DNA of 64,000 bases from Schistosoma haematobium (lineage: Eukaryota; Platyhelminthes; Trematoda; Strigeidida; Schistosomatidae): NCBI RefSeq assembly GCF_000699445.3, contig NC_067196.1, positions 90,289,364 to 90,353,363 of the forward strand, read 5' to 3'. A program made the translations under genes and the position numbers. Below the pieces are notes generated by a model. The model saw only the letters and a program-made list of their open reading frames with translations, was not told the origin of the DNA and ran no database searches. Shown in pieces: positions 1-11,500 of the stretch (its first letter is position 1; each line of letters starts with the position of its first letter).

Positions 1-570
1 TCTTCATTATATCATATGGATATCTCATATTTCCTTTTCTTGCAGCTTTTTTCGCTGCCGTTGCTAGATCTTCCACGTGTTTCTGCTTTTCGTCTCTAAT
101 GCTCTTCTTCATTTGCCTGTTTGCTTCTGAGTACGCAGATTTTACCTTAACTTTCTCTGCTCTTATTCGACTATTTTTAATTGCTGTCTTTTTGTTCTAC
201 TTTTCTTTGATCTTGTCCAGTGTTTCTCTAGAGATCCATTCCTTATGATGATGCTTCTTGAGGCCCAGAACCTCTTGACACTTTGAAGTTAATGCTTCTT
301 TGATACCTTTCCAGTTGTCCTCCATAGTTGTTTCTTCTTCCTTCAGTAGATCCTGTAAGACTTGGAACCTGTCGTTGAGAATTATCGTGAATTCGTTGAA
401 TTTGTCAGTATGTCGAAGAAAGGCTGTATTGAACCTTTGTACTTCTATTTTCCCAGCAGTCCAATGTTTCTTCAGCTTCAGTTTCGTTTTGGCAACCATT
501 AGGTAGATGATGATCTGAAGCTATGTCAGCTGCTCTCTTGGTTATTATATCTTCCGTTGATCTTCTAATT
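1..570 (-). mobile_element. RTE-clade LINE fragment, endonuclease/RT linker region
   Basis: Minus-strand translation of 197-499 gives a 100-residue lysine-rich segment (KLKLKKHWTAG near its start, HHHKEWISRETLDKIKEK at its end). It matches in order the linker between endonuclease and reverse transcriptase seen in the other RTE copy here (50700-50900). Reading continues on both sides with frameshifts: ADIASDHHL is readable near 520-545, upstream of the open stretch. The copy is cut by the window start, so its downstream RT part lies outside. It is a dead fragment, not a host gene. Confidence 0.8.

Positions 571-1057
571 TTTTAATGTTACAAATATGATTGTTTCTGT
601 GCAATGTAATGTGATGAGAACTATGTAGTTTTGTGAATGCGTTTGTGTAGGAATGTTATTATTTTTTCTACTTTATGTTTATTTGAATAGTAAATGGTTA
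701 GTTAATTTACTTTCATTGATTGATTCCTGTCATTATTTTGTCATAAAAATGCTTCTTATGAAGTTCACTTAATATCTATTTAGATCAAATTGACTTATAT
801 AAGTTGATGGACAATATAAATTAGTAACTTATTTGTTAAGGTCAATGTTTTCCATTTATTGATATTAAGGATTGACACGTGTCAATAGGTTTCATAAGTG
901 ACTTAATGACAAAATTTAAACAATCTACTCAATATACAGATATACCAATTGAGATCATTTATTTGAACTCTTGAATGTCAACAATAGGGAAGAACAAATC
1001 TTTGCAAATAAGATCATACATGTTGAACACGTTACGATAAATGTTAAATCAGAATGA
571..1057. other. AT-rich spacer, nothing recognised
   Basis: No open frame of note, no splice-bounded exon and no repeat family that I can match elsewhere in the window. Confidence 0.5.

Positions 1058-1347
1058 GTTTTGTGGAGATTTTAGGAAATTTCACAGGTTGAAATCATGA
1101 GTCAGTTGAAGCTAGACCACCATGCAAAACCTGGAATCATTGAACGGTCGTTTCATCCTATTGTGGGACTCTTCTGCAGTCCTGGGTCCAAATCCCACGA
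1201 GGCGGGGTCTTGGATATGAACTGCTGAAGAGTTTCATACTAGGACAAAACAGCCGTCCAGTGCTTTCAGGTTTTGCACGGTGGTCTAGCTTCAACTGACT
1301 CATGATCTCAACTATTGAAATTACTACAATCTTCACAAAACCCCTTG
1058..1347. repeat. Family A hammerhead retroposon, fold-back (inverted) copy
   Basis: The left arm (1058-1180, minus orientation) and right arm (1225-1347, plus orientation) are inverted copies of the 3' end of family A, each with a degraded hammerhead. The right arm has CTGAAGAG but ACAAAAC in place of the conserved CGAAAC, and the left reads CTGCAGAAGAG. A tRNA B-box-like stretch (GGGTCCAAATCCC) sits at 1185-1197. Both ribozymes look inactive. Confidence 0.75.

Positions 1348-2044
1348 TGATTTTAATGTTTAAATGGGAATTATCTGTCGAATAAACAACTAACATTATA
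1401 CTTTTAAGTTTGATTAAATTATAAAGAACTAAAAATTTTTGGATTAAGTGGGAGACATAGTTTTGTAGGTCTTAAAAAATGGTTAAAATTATTTGTTAAA
1501 CATCAATAATGTAAATTTTTGGACTTAAATGGACTTGAATGTGTTTGACCTGATTGATAATCTTCCAAACGTATTCACAAAGGAAATGTTAAACGATTAA
1601 CAAGATTCTAGGATTCGTAATCAAATCGCTCTTGATTGAAGATCAAGAACTGTTCGTTACAAACAAGTCTTTGAGTGTACCTATCAAAACAGAAAATGGG
1701 TGCACAGAAGAACTTTATTTCATGAGTTCAATCCTTGAATGAGTCGTTATTGAAAATTATTGAGAAGTTCCATTATAAGAAACTAACAAATGTCCAGTAT
1801 TTCATGGTTTTCATTAAAGTTTCACATGAAGTCAATCTACAATGAATATCATCTTCAAAAGATTTATGAAGTTCTATTTCAGACTGGAACGTTTACCGTT
1901 CGATATTTTATCACTTCTTGTTTGAAATAACTCTATTCAAATGCCTAGATTGATTGAAAAAAACTCGTGTTTATTTTAACTTCATACATTTACTTTTCAC
2001 AGCACATAAAACTAGAAAGATTTCATAACTTATTATTTTTTTCA
1348..2044. other. 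AT-rich spacer, nothing recognised
   Basis: I see no gene, exon or known repeat here; short homopolymers only. Confidence 0.5.

Positions 2045-2470
2045 AATCAGAAGGGTTTTTGTGAATATTATAGTAATTTCTTGATTGAGATCATGAACCG
2101 ATTGATGCTAGACCACCACCTCTGGAAACCTGGAAGCACTGGACGCCCGTTTCGTCCTATTGTGGGACCCCTCAGCAGTGCGCATCCACAATGCCGCTCA
2201 CGGGATTCGAACCCAGGACCTTCGGTCTCGCGCGTGAACGCCTAACCAACTGGACCACTGAGTCGGCATCTAATGATGATAGTGTCTAACATCAACCAAT
2301 CCACGAAATTGCGCGACCAACTTCCATTGTACTGAGGTAGATACCTGTCTCTACCCGACATGGAATAGCTCCACTGATCACGGCTTCTCACTAGAACTCA
2401 AAGAATTCCCTCACGAAGCTAGTCACTAGTGAGCACATGTTGATTACTAGTATAGGGGTTGTGGAGATCG
2045..2470 (-). repeat. Family A hammerhead retroposon, near full length
   Basis: tRNA-related retroposon in minus orientation. 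Read on the minus strand it holds a 5' region of about 190 bp, an A-box-like and a B-box-like element (revcomp of GGATTCGAACCC near 2206), a hammerhead at 2136-2181, and a conserved 3' end (TGGTGGTCTAGC type). The ribozyme has CTGAGGGG, so the conserved A9 is G, and cleavage is doubtful. At its 5' side (2455-2470) the sequence runs straight into the 3'-end motif of another unit. Confidence 0.85.
2136..2181 (-). ncRNA. Hammerhead ribozyme motif (family A), core mutated
   Basis: Minus strand: GCACTG / CTGAGGGG / stem II TCCCACAATAGGA / CGAAAC / GGGCGTC / CAGTGC. Stem I pairs GCACUG with CAGUGC. The core should be CUGANGA, and here A9 is G. Everything else, including the GUC cleavage triplet, is conserved. 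Confidence 0.7.

Positions 2471-2520
2471 GTTCATGATCTCAGTCAAAAACGTAATAAT
2501 CTCCACAACCCCTATACTAG
2471..2520. repeat. Inverted junction of two family A 3' ends
   Basis: The 3'-end motif GGGGTTGTGGAGAT (2457-2470) and its inverse AATCTCCACAACCCC (about 2500-2514) face each other around a 30-base spacer. This forms a short palindrome between the two flanking minus-strand copies. Confidence 0.6.

Positions 2521-2830
2521 TATAGTAATTTCAATAGTTGAGATCATGAGTCAATAGAAGCTAGATCACCATAGAAAACCTGAAAGCACTAGACGGTCGT
2601 TTCATCCTTTTGTGGGACACCTCAGCAGTGCGCATACATGATCCCGCTTCACGAGATTCGAACACAGGACTTATCAATCTCGTGCGCGAACGTTTAATCA
2701 CTAGACCACTGAGCAGTCATCTGATGGTGTTAATGTTTAACTTCAACTAATCAACGAAATTGAGCGACACATCCACCATTGTTGTCAGTGAGTTACTATC
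2801 TCACAACAGATCCGGTTGAACTCTACTACT
2515..2830 (-). repeat. Family A hammerhead retroposon
   Basis: Minus-orientation copy with 3' end, hammerhead at 2586-2631, degenerate tRNA-like boxes and part of the 5' region. The ribozyme reads CTGAGGTG (A9 to U) and GATGAAAC, so it is probably inactive. Confidence 0.8.

Positions 2831-3639
2831 CACTGCTATTATTTTATTGTTGGTAAGCATTTAAATCTTACAACTTTTGTTAAAATCTACAGTCGATTAA
2901 TCTTTTTTTTTTAAAATTTTGATATTGTCATTAAATCAAAACTATTTAATTGGAGTTGTTTGATGGTTATCCGTCGAATCCATACCTCGTATATAGTGTA
3001 TTGTATTCAAATCTCAAAAGAAGGATGAAATTACATCCAGATGAAAAGTTATAAATAGAATGAAATGCGTGTCTTGAACTCTATTACTACTACTAGTTAT
3101 TAATCAACTCTTGTAAATTTTGAAACCTATTCCACGTCCATAGATGATACGTCTTGATCAGAGATGGTGGAGAAGCTGTGAAACACATGTGGAAAAATTC
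3201 GAACACTTCACTTCTATCTGAAGTTTGTGCTGATAATATCGTTCAGAAGAACGATGAAAGCTCGACGACCAAAACATCCAGCTCAGAGAACAAAAGTTCA
3301 TCAAGAAGTTCTTGTTCATTTAAATTCATCCTGGAAACGTAGAGTAAAACTAACTTTTTTTTTTTAAAAAAAGGTCTGTCTTAAAAATAGTTCACTTTCA
3401 GTTTTGTGTAAATATTATTGTAATTTACAAACTGACTTGTTAAATGTTAGATGTTCCATCATTATTCTATCACGCAAGGTTTAGATTACATCCAAGAATC
3501 TATTTCCGTTAGGAGAATTTAGCAAAAAAAACCATTTTAACAATGGACTGAAGAAAATGTGTTATTTCATAAAATGATGTACGATGTAGTTAAAAGCAAT
3601 TAATAGAGATACCTAGAATTACTTCAATATTATTAAATT
2831..3639. repeat. Spacer with a family D dispersed repeat at 3208-3310
   Basis: The stretch around 3208-3310 (key words GTGCTGATAATATCGTTCAG and AGCTCAGAGAACAAAA) recurs at 13131-13215 and, mutated, at 15735-15830 and 26290-26395. 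The 62-codon frame at 3154-3342 over it is not conserved in the other copies, so I do not call it a gene. The rest of the interval is featureless. Confidence 0.5.

Positions 3640-3723
3640 TTTCTAAAGTCTTCCTGGAACCCTTCTGGAGCTACTGCCGGTCCCAAGCTCAAATAAAGGA
3701 GGAGGGTTGGGCATGGTTTAGCA

Positions 3724-3725
<2 letters not shown>
3640..3725 (+). mobile_element. RTE 5' leader fragment
   Basis: This carries the leader segment recognised by AATAAAGGAGGAGGGTTGGG. The same leader recurs at 46035-46190 (plus), and inverted at 24228-24345, 35270-35385 and 52110-52165. At 35 and 52 kb it sits directly upstream of RTE endonuclease coding sequence, which identifies it as the RTE 5' end. Here it is joined, after a TA microsatellite, to an RTE 3' part, so most of the body is missing. 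Confidence 0.65.

Positions 3726-3764
<39 letters not shown>
3726..3764. repeat. (TA)n microsatellite
   Basis: An uninterrupted TA dinucleotide run of about 38 bases separates the RTE leader from the RTE 3' part. Confidence 0.95.

Positions 3765-3767
<3 letters not shown>

Positions 3768-4425
3768 CAGCGAAAAAAGGAAAAAGCAAGATACGGCACA
3801 ACATACACCAATCAAATCACACTTGACGAAGAAGCTTCGGAAGATGTGAAACCTTTACATATACGGACAGCATCATTGGTGAACACGGTGAATCTGATGC
3901 TGACGTCAAAGCGTGGATCGAAAAAGCAAGAACAGCATATTTACAACGCAAGAACATATGGGACTCAGAACAGCTGTACACACGCCAACACCAAGGTCAG
4001 AACTTTCAATACAAATGTCAAGATGGTTCTACTGTAAGGGACGGAAACTTGGAGAACTACCACAACAATCATCCAGAAGATATAAGTGTTTATTAACAGT
4101 TGTCTACTCAAAATACTTTGGATCCGTTGGTCAGACACTATCAACAACAGTCTACTATGGGAGAGAACAAACCAGACTGCGTTGGAGGAAGAAATCAGGA
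4201 AGATGTGCTGCAAGTGGATAGGATACACAATGGGAAAAGCCCTGACATGGACTCCTCAGAGCCAAAGGAGGAAAGGAAGACCTATGAACACGTTACACCG
4301 AGAAATCGAGACAGACATGAGAAGAATGAACAAAATTGGACGAGTACAGAGTGGGTTGGAGAATGCTGGTCGGCAGCCTGTGCTCCATTGGGAGTAACAG
4401 GCATGTGTAAATAAGTAAGTAAGTG
3765..4425 (+). mobile_element. RTE LINE 3' part with (TAAG)n tail
   Basis: Translated in shifting frames, this gives the C-terminal RTE polyprotein: a DVKxFTYLGSI-like block, ARTAYLQRKNIW, a LLYG/ETW block, LLWERTNQ, a [16 protein letters not shown] block and WRMLVGGLCSIG, in that order. Frameshifts break it. It ends with GTAACAGGC and a short TAAG tetranucleotide tail (4404-4425), the tail type found on every RTE 3' end in this window. Confidence 0.85.

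Positions 4426-5330
4426 GGTGAAAAGAAATGAATGTGTGATCTTAAACTGTCAAAGTATACCGAATTAAAGTTGTGAAGATTAGTTAAGAAA
4501 TGGCCATTTCTATGTTCCACTGGAAAATAGTTGATAATCAGAAAGAATTGGAAGGTTGTTTTATTCAAATTTGAAATTTGTTAGAAGTATGTAGTGTTGA
4601 TCGAAGACAACAATGATCATAAAAGAGTTAGATCATATAGAAATAACCCAAAGATTCACCTCTATTCTATTTCTGAACAAGTGCAATCTTTATCTTATGT
4701 CATCAGATATAGAGTCTTGTTTTTAGTATGACTGACTATATGTGTCAAAGTTATTTATTAAGCAACTAAATCATCAACATATGAATGGTTTTTCTCAAGG
4801 TACTATACAGATCGCAAGATTTGAGAATTATGGAGTTGATTTCATTTTAGACCATGGATTTGTATTACTGTGAAGCACAAAACTATCATAAAATAGAAAG
4901 TTTTCGATAGTGGAAAGTTCTCATGTCAGGATCTCTGTTCTTGACCTAAGTCATCTTTAAGATATATGACTTATTATTTTGAGGATAACTAGTCATATCA
5001 ACTACAGTGAGCTAATTGAGAGACATTCATTTTGAACAGTATTATCAAGGCTCACATCAAATATAAGGAATATATATTATAGTCTTCTTAGTATTTGTAA
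5101 CCATAAGATGATATTCTTCTATATATATCCTAATCGTTTTCAGTGGGTGTATTTCACAATTGTAAATCTCCTGGATAAGAAAAAGTCATGCAATATGGAA
5201 CACGTATACTGTTCTAGTATGTTACTCTTTGGACAGTATGTACTCATTACTCAATCAGATATTTTTAAATCAAATTATTTGAATTTTGTGACAAGTCTAA
5301 TAGTTTCAGCCAGCATCTATTAACTATTAT
4426..5330. other. AT-rich spacer, nothing recognised
   Basis: No matched repeat, no exon-like frame. Short open frames here have no supporting features. Confidence 0.5.

Positions 5331-5425
5331 TTCGCCCCCAAATGCCCTGGTACAGCCGAGAGTGGGAAGAGTCCGCTCTGCCTCTCGAAATGTTCTCACA
5401 TGGCCACGAGTATATAGCCTCTGAA
5331..5425 (+). repeat. Family X retroposon, 5' fragment
   Basis: This begins with CGCCCCCAAATGCCCTGG and runs to the ACATGGCCACGAGTATAT region, matching the first about 90 bases of the full copy at 40426-40945. 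It is truncated at its 3' side. Confidence 0.75.

Positions 5426-5884
5426 ATAAAAGATTTCTGAATATGAAGAAAAAATTCATTAACAAGATAAATCATCCTTTTACCTACCATGGTTATACAC
5501 GTATGTACAAATCGGAAATGCAACAGTGGTGGTGATGATGATGATGATAAGGGGGTGGAAGAACGAAAGATCATGTTTTTTTTATCTGGTGAAAATATAG
5601 AAAGTAAACCTCACTTGCCTACTGTCTCTATATGGATTATTCTGTTCCTAAACTACACGCTATTACTCAATAAATTATTTAATTGAATGGATTTATAATG
5701 TTGTTGTTTATCTCAGAAAAGAGGAACATTTAAGAGGACAATGATAAATACTAAGTTTCAAATTAAATTACATTTTGAATCATCATTGGATATTAAACAA
5801 AGTCATGTTTATCTAGTCAATAATGTTAACTAAGCTGATTTAATTATTATAATGGAAACATTATATAACTAACTATACAAGATG
5426..5884. other. Spacer with a short GAT/GGT-rich run
   Basis: A small GATGATGATGAT run lies near 5532-5550. I see nothing else of note. Confidence 0.5.

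Positions 5885-6795
5885 TCAATTATGGTTTGAA
5901 TAGAACTGAACTAAGGATAGGGAGTGAAGTAGTCGAACGCGTTGACAATTTCACTTATCTTGGAAGTCTGATCAGCCCTAATGCGTTGGTGTCTGACGAA
6001 ATCTCAGCACGGATTCGAAAAGCTCGTTTAGCTTTTGCCAACTAACGTCACCTATGGCGAAGGCCAGATATCCGTCTATCAGTACTGCGCAGCAGTTTGT
6101 CCTGTTTTTTTACGTCAGCGAAACGTGATCTTTAAGAGTAGAAGATATTCGTAAGTTACTAGTAGCTGATCACAGATATCTAATAAACTTTTCTCGCATC
6201 TGCCAGGATCACTGGGTAAGTAATAGTGAGGTTAGACGCAGGGTATTAAGGAATGACAGTAAGTCAGTTGATGAGGTTGTGAATCTCCATCGACTGAGAT
6301 GGTTGGGCCACGTGTTACGTACGCCTGAACACAGATTCCCACGACGTGCAATGCTAACCGGTGTTGGAGATGGTTGGAAGAAAGTTAGGGGGCGGCCATA
6401 CCAAAACGTGGCATCAGTGCTTGAAGTCACTAACTTCTAGTCTGAGCCATGTTGGTAGATGCAGACTACTTGGTTGGGGTCCGCGTGATTGTCGTAACCA
6501 ATGGTTGGAGACTCTTGTTGACATGTCTCAGATTCGATCACATTAGAATACATTTCTACACTCTCTATCTTCCCTTAAACTATGAGATTATAATCGCTTC
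6601 ATATCTTTCTTTCTATGAACTAATTCTTTCTTCCTGTACTATATCCTCATATGCAATCTTTCTTTTATATATTACCACCTCTGAATTAACTACTTTTATG
6701 AATCCGGTGTCCATCTTGTTGTGTTAATGACGTATGGCAATGTAAACTGATGCATATATGTGCCTGGTCCTACGTTGTAGCTGACTGACTGAGAT
5885..6795 (+). mobile_element. Second RTE-like LINE family (S), 3' part with (CTGA)n tail
   Basis: The plus strand encodes, with frameshifts, RVDNFTYLGSLISP (about 5940-5985), ISARIRKARLAFAN, NLHRLRWLGHVLRTPEHR (about 6280-6335), a GDGWKKVRGG-like block, and GRCRLLGWGPRD (about 6455-6490). This is the C-terminal region of a non-LTR retrotransposon RT protein distinct from the SR2-like copies. A 3' UTR follows and ends in GCTGACTGACTGA. It is 5' truncated and broken. Confidence 0.8.

Positions 6796-6952
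6796 TAGTG
6801 TTAATATGATTTATTGTAATCTAAGATAATTCAAGCTCAAATCTTATAGGGAGAATCAGTTGTGATTTTTGAGAAGAGCGATGTCATTACGAAAACGTAT
6901 TACTGTTACATTCAAGTCAATCAAATGAATAACTATTAATTTTATCAGAAGG

Positions 6953-7345
6953 GGAGGGGGTTGTGGAGATTGTAGTAATTTATTAGTTCAATTCATGATT
7001 CAATTGAAGCTAGACCATTATGGAAAACTTACCAGTAGAGTTCAACCAGGTCTGTTGTGAGATAATAACTCACTGAAGACAATGGTGGACGATGGTGCAA
7101 TTTTGTGGATTGGTTGAAGTTAGACATAACACCTTTGGATGTCAAGTCAGTGATCAATAGTTTAGGCGTTTGCGCTCAAGACCGATTATTCCTAGGTTCG
7201 AACCTGACGATGGGGGATCGTGGATGCACATTGCTGAGGAGTCCCACAATGGAACGAAACGGTCGTCCAGTGCTTCAAGGTTTTCCATGGTGGTCTAATA
7301 TCAATTGACTCATGAATTCAACTATTAAATTATTTTCCTTGTTAT
6953..7345 (+). repeat. Family A hammerhead retroposon with inverted 3' segment at its 5' end
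   Basis: A plus-strand unit (about 7028-7345) with tRNA-like boxes (CTAGGTTCGAACCTGAC at 7192-7208) and hammerhead is preceded by an inverted copy of its own last about 75 bases (6953-7027). This gives terminal inverted repeats. One arm reads TTCATGATTCAATTGAAGC, and the other TTCAATTGACTCATGAATTC as its reverse complement relative. Confidence 0.8.
7226..7273 (+). ncRNA. Hammerhead ribozyme (family A), intact catalytic core
   Basis: Order: GCACATTG / CTGAGGAG / TCCCACAATGGAA / CGAAAC / GGTCGTC / CAGTGC. CUGANGA and GAAA are intact, with a GUC cleavage triplet. Stem I pairs CAUUG with CAGUG (one G-U pair). Stem II has one bulged or mismatched base. I predict it folds and may self-cleave. Activity is inferred from known hammerhead rules. 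Confidence 0.75.

Positions 7346-7814
7346 TTGTGGTAGTTTTAGTGAAATACATTAATCAGAGTTAGTTTCATACCATAATTTA
7401 TTGAATTATCAGTGGTGAATTACACAGTTATAGTTGTGTTCAAAATCAAACTAATAATTAACCATTATAGAATGTTTTGAAGATTATTGAAATATAACTT
7501 CTGGATCACAGATTATCATTATTTAAACGACAATTGAAAATCTGGAAACAATGGATAGTTGTTTCACCCTAGTATTAGATTCAGCAGTGCATATCTACTA
7601 TTTCAATAGGAATCAGTCACAAGACCTTCAGGTTTGTTGCAAATGATTTCATCTTTAAACCACTGAGTGAAGCGTAATGGTTTATCCACTTCAACCTGCA
7701 CTAAAAGAGCACATTGATTCGTAATAGTTTGCTTACAAATGCAAAAGAAGCACATTAGATGGTGCTGTTGTTCTGCATCATAAAATAGCATTCAGCTTGG
7801 AAAAGGGTAAGAAG
7346..7814. repeat. Spacer with an old family A remnant near 7500-7700
   Basis: Degenerate family A words (GAAAATCTGGAAACAATGG, then a TTGTTTCACCCTAG block and TTCAGCAGTGC) show an old minus-orientation copy whose ribozyme is destroyed. 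Confidence 0.5.

Positions 7815-8060
7815 TATGTCTGACACGTTTTCTGAACTATACTTCTGCCGTTGACTCTATCCTAAGACAACTTTTACCCAATAAGTTAGTCAGCGTCAAC
7901 ACTGACAGATGGATAACCAACTGGCTGTGTTCCTACCTCTCTGGAGGAGAACAGTATACTGTGTTAGGAGGAAAGTGTTCAGTGTCTCTACTGTCTGATG
8001 AAAGTGTGCCATAAGAAGCTGTTCTTTTCTCTTTTTTTCTGTAGTATCAAAAGTCATTTA
7815..8060 (+). mobile_element. Non-LTR reverse transcriptase fragment
   Basis: The plus-strand frame reads NYTSAVDSILRQLL, then TDRWITNWLCSYLSGG, then VLGGKCSVSLLSDESVP. This is a stretch typical of the finger/palm part of CR1- or jockey-type LINE reverse transcriptases, ending before the expected PQGAVLSP motif, which is scrambled here. It is a short dead fragment. Confidence 0.7.

Positions 8061-8544
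8061 TCTTAGTGTAAGTAATCATTCTGAACTCTCTTGGTCTTCT
8101 CATGTTTTATTGTTATGGAAGAAAGTTTTTCATCTGACTTACTACATGAAAATGTTGAATGCTTCTGGGATTACTTGACATTTACTCTTACAATTTTTCA
8201 ATTCTTGCATATTACCTATTATTTTTTTTACTGTCCTCTATTATTCTTTCTTGGGCTTTTGAGAAAAGACGTTACTATATTGCGGTGAGTGCTGAAGGCA
8301 GTTAGCAAGGTGTGTGATGAATCTTTCAAGGCTATTAATAATGTGGTTGTGGTGGACAGACGTTTAAAATCTTGCAAACACTTGGCAATTTTTATCTTAT
8401 CAGATACTAACCATCTATTTCATTCATATCTTTTACCTTATATATCTTCTGGTAAAACAAGACATCAATACATCATAGTCTATGTACGCAAACAAAGGTA
8501 TGAAAACTCTACAACACCTTATCTAGCAAATATATTGTATGATG
8061..8544. other. Spacer, nothing recognised
   Basis: Two short open frames (8091-8288 and the start of 8289-8633) have no recognisable motifs. The second runs into a retroposon, so it is not a gene. 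Confidence 0.45.

Positions 8545-8880
8545 AACAGGACCCAGGACCTATAGGTCTCGCGCGCGAACACTTAACCTCTAGATCAGTG
8601 AGCCGGCCGGCATCCAACAGTGTGAATATTTAACTTCAACTAATCCACGAAATTGAGTGTCACATTCACCAATGTCATCAGTGAGTTACTATCTCACAAC
8701 GGACCCAGTTGAAATCCATTGGTCACTGCTTCTCATTAGAACTCCATGAAATACTTCTTGAAGTCAGTCACTAGTGATCATATGCTGATTACTATCAGTA
8801 GGGGTTTTTGTGGATATTATAGTAATTTCAATAGTTTAGATCATGAGCCAACTGAAGCTAGACCACCATGGAATATAATA
8545..8880 (-). repeat. Family A retroposon units in tandem, no ribozyme
   Basis: A minus-orientation unit (8545-8795) has the tRNA-like part and 5' region but lacks its hammerhead and 3' end. At 8796-8880 the 3' end of a next unit (GGGGTTTTTGTGGATATTATAG) follows directly at the 5' boundary. This is the same head-to-tail junction seen near 2457 and 32775. 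Confidence 0.75.

Positions 8881-9731
8881 TTCACAAAAATCCCTTCTAA
8901 TAATAGTAAAATTATTGTGTGAATATACTATGTAATCAAAGGGGTGTTGTCAAGGCAATTACGATAAAAAAGAATTCATGTTGATTGGGAATGATAGATA
9001 TGAAGATTAAGATAGATGTAATAAAAAAACGGAAAGGGGGTCAGATGTTTATAATATTCAGTCTAAGTATCCGGCGATCCAGTTGTAGGCTAAGGTAAAC
9101 ATAGAGGCTGGGTACATAAGTTTGGTTTTCTGGAGTTGATCCAGATGGCTTCGGCTATGTAGAGTAACCGTAATCTAGCTCCTTGAGGTAGATATTTTGG
9201 AACTTAATATAAAACAGAGAAAGTTTCCTCTATTTTGATATAATGTTCACTATCTACCATGTGAGAAAGGATAGTGCTGTTGATCGATTTAGTGAATCCT
9301 TTTCCCAACCATGCTCGTACATGTTCACGAACACTCAAGGAGTACGGCCTGTGTAACTAGCTCCACATGAGCAGTTGAATTGGTATACGCACATGGAGTA
9401 GCCCATCTTAGGTAACCTATCCTCGAATTGTTATGTAAGTACTGGTTTAGATGAGAAAATAATATATAGCTTGGCAGCGTGAAACGTACTTTCAACAGAT
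9501 CTTTTGAGTCGAAGTGCTAAAACATCACCCGCTATTTCTCCAATAAAGTTCAGTCTCAGATATAGGTTTTTTTAATGACTGAGTCACAATTTCTCCTTTT
9601 CTGGATGCCTTCCACTAGAAATTTTCGGACGAAATTATCTGGATAGCCATTATTTCGTAATGTGATTTTGAATAAATCTATTTCGCTATCTACACTATCC
9701 TCAGAACATAATAACTTGATTATACGGCAGA

Positions 9732-10476
9732 GACATTTATTTACTTACTTACTTACGCCTGTTACTTCCAAAGAACCGTAGACCGCCGACAAGCATTCTC
9801 CAACCCACTCATTACCCGGCCTTCCTTTCTAGTTCTATCCAATTTTTGTTCATTTTCCTCATGTCTGTCTCCATTTCTCGGAGTAATCTGTTTATTGATC
9901 TTCCACCTCTCCTTTGGCCTTGAAGATTCCATGTGAGGGCTTGCCTTGTGACACAGTCGGGTGCTTTCCTCAATGTGTGTCCTATCCACTTCCAGCACTT
10001 CTTCCTAATTTCTTTCCCCACCGCAATCTGGTTTGTTCTCTCCCACAGTAGACTGTTGCTGAAAGTGTCTGGCCAACGGATCCAAAGTATTTTGAGTAGA
10101 CAACTATTATTAAACACTTGTATCTTCTGGACGATGGTTGTGGTAGTTCTCCAAGTTTCCGTCCCATACAGTAGAACCATCTTGACATTTGTATTGAAAG
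10201 TTCTGACCTTGGTGTTGGATTGTGTACAGTTGTTTTGAGTTGCAGATGTTCTTGCGTTGTAAATATTCTATTTTTGCCTTTTCGATCCACGCTTTCACAC
10301 CTACATCAGATTCGCCACGTTCATCAATGATGCTGCCCAGATATATAACGTTTTTTACATCTTCCGAAACTTCTACGTGAAGTGTGATTCGGTTGTTGCA
10401 TGTTGTGCTGTATCGGAGAATCTTGCTTTCCCCGTTGTGTTTGTTGTGACCTACTGCTGCTGCTACTGAGACATTT
9732..10476 (-). mobile_element. RTE 3' part inserted in the Penelope element, with target-site duplication
   Basis: A 5'-truncated RTE in the same orientation as its host element. Blocks include [20 protein letters not shown] sequence, [29 protein letters not shown] and [20 protein letters not shown]. Its tail reads CTTACTTACTTACGCC on the plus strand (9742-9757). The host bases GAGACATTTA occur on both sides (9729-9738 and 10468-10477), a 10 bp target-site duplication. 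The Penelope reading resumes on each side. Confidence 0.85.

Positions 10477-10659
10477 AACCAGATTTATTTTCTATTAAAG
10501 AGGTGTGAAGCTTTGGAAATAGCTATACTGACCCGTCCATGTATTCTTTCGAAATCTATTTCGTTTTTATGGGACCATTTGTCCTTCTGTCAATTAGAAC
10601 ATCAAGGAGAGCTATACTATTGTCTTTTTCCTCCTCGCTAGTGAATTTAATAGCTTTTT

Positions 10660-11180
10660 TTTATTTTACTTTAGCACATAGATATTAGTACAAGAAGGCA
10701 GCAAATACATATGCGCCACACAGATCTCATTTGATTTGTCTGAGGGCTGTGATACTGCCCGGGTGCCCAAACCAAAGCACGTGATTTTCTTAGGGGACCA
10801 CACCCGGAGCCTTCGACCTGAAGGTCTGATCCACAAGATAGTGGAGAATCGTAAGGAGATGCAGTCCCATGGTAGCCGGTGATCAACGATTGGTTCACAC
10901 GCCATTTGTTCCTTCAGGATACTGGAGCCCATGTGGAGCGTCAGTTTGCAATCAGGGTTTTCCAACTCCTCTAGGTGGACTCTCCATGTCCACCAACCCG
11001 GTTAAAGCATCGAATATTCGCTTTTCGTCCTCTCAGTTTCGTAAACAACAGTAGTGCCATGAGAAGACAGCGAGTAGGACCTCCATGTCAGTGGTTGTAT
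11101 GCACATGGTCATATGAGAGCATTTCGAGAGGGAGCGCGGACTTTTCCCACTCTCGGCCGTACCAGGGCATTTGGGGGCGT
10660..11180 (-). repeat. Family X retroposon inserted in the Penelope element
   Basis: A full-length minus-orientation copy, from CCCCCAAATGCCCTGG at about 11165-11180 down to the TTAGCACATAGATATTAG end. It interrupts Penelope coding sequence between LDFFN and AIKFTSEEE. A 99-codon frame (10666-10965, minus) and a 61-codon frame (10869-11054, plus) overlie it; see the X-family finding. Confidence 0.8.

Positions 11181-11500
11181 TATTGAAAAAGTCCAACATC
11201 TTTTCTTTTCCGATATTTTCGTCACATACGATTAGTGTGTCATCTTACTTAGGATATCTTTTAACGATCTATTTTCTAGTTTGATCAAAACAAATATTAT
11301 CATGAATCAAACCTAGAGGCGATCCCATTACTATTCCATCTACTTGTTTATAAAATTCATTGTTAAAATTAACGTAGATATTCATAGTACATTTCAACAG
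11401 AAGTTTTTTTGGCATTTTCATGATATTTTTTGTAATTACTTCAATTGTCACCATCAATATAGAATTCACTTCTAGTATGATTGAAATTCATTAGTCGAAA

Larger units (their letters stand above)
9050..11500 (-). mobile_element. Penelope-like element (RT + GIY-YIG), interrupted by two insertions
   Basis: Read on the minus strand from 11500 downward there is an RT block FYKQVDGIVMGSPLG (about 11320-11365), then a DDTLIVCDE block (about 11225-11255, with a stop just before DD). A family X insertion follows. Next come FTSEEEKDNSIALLDVLI (about 10590-10650) and SYFQSFTPL (about 10505-10540), then an RTE insertion, and then the C-terminal part. That part includes NNGYPDNFVRKFL and a GIY-YIG-like block CVYQFNCSCGASYTGR (about 9340-9395), followed by YLPQGARLRLLYIAEAI. 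Multiple stops and frameshifts mark it as dead. The order RT then GIY-YIG defines the Penelope class. Confidence 0.85.

Noticed and set aside
3846..4414. Several overlapping open frames suggesting multiple small genes
   Set aside because: All are frameshifted pieces of one RTE C-terminal region or its opposite strand. The same holds for clusters at 9762-10298, 23680-24111 and 28801-29373.
10666..10965. A 99-codon host gene
   Set aside because: It lies wholly inside a family X retroposon inserted in a Penelope element; kept as an observation on family X only.
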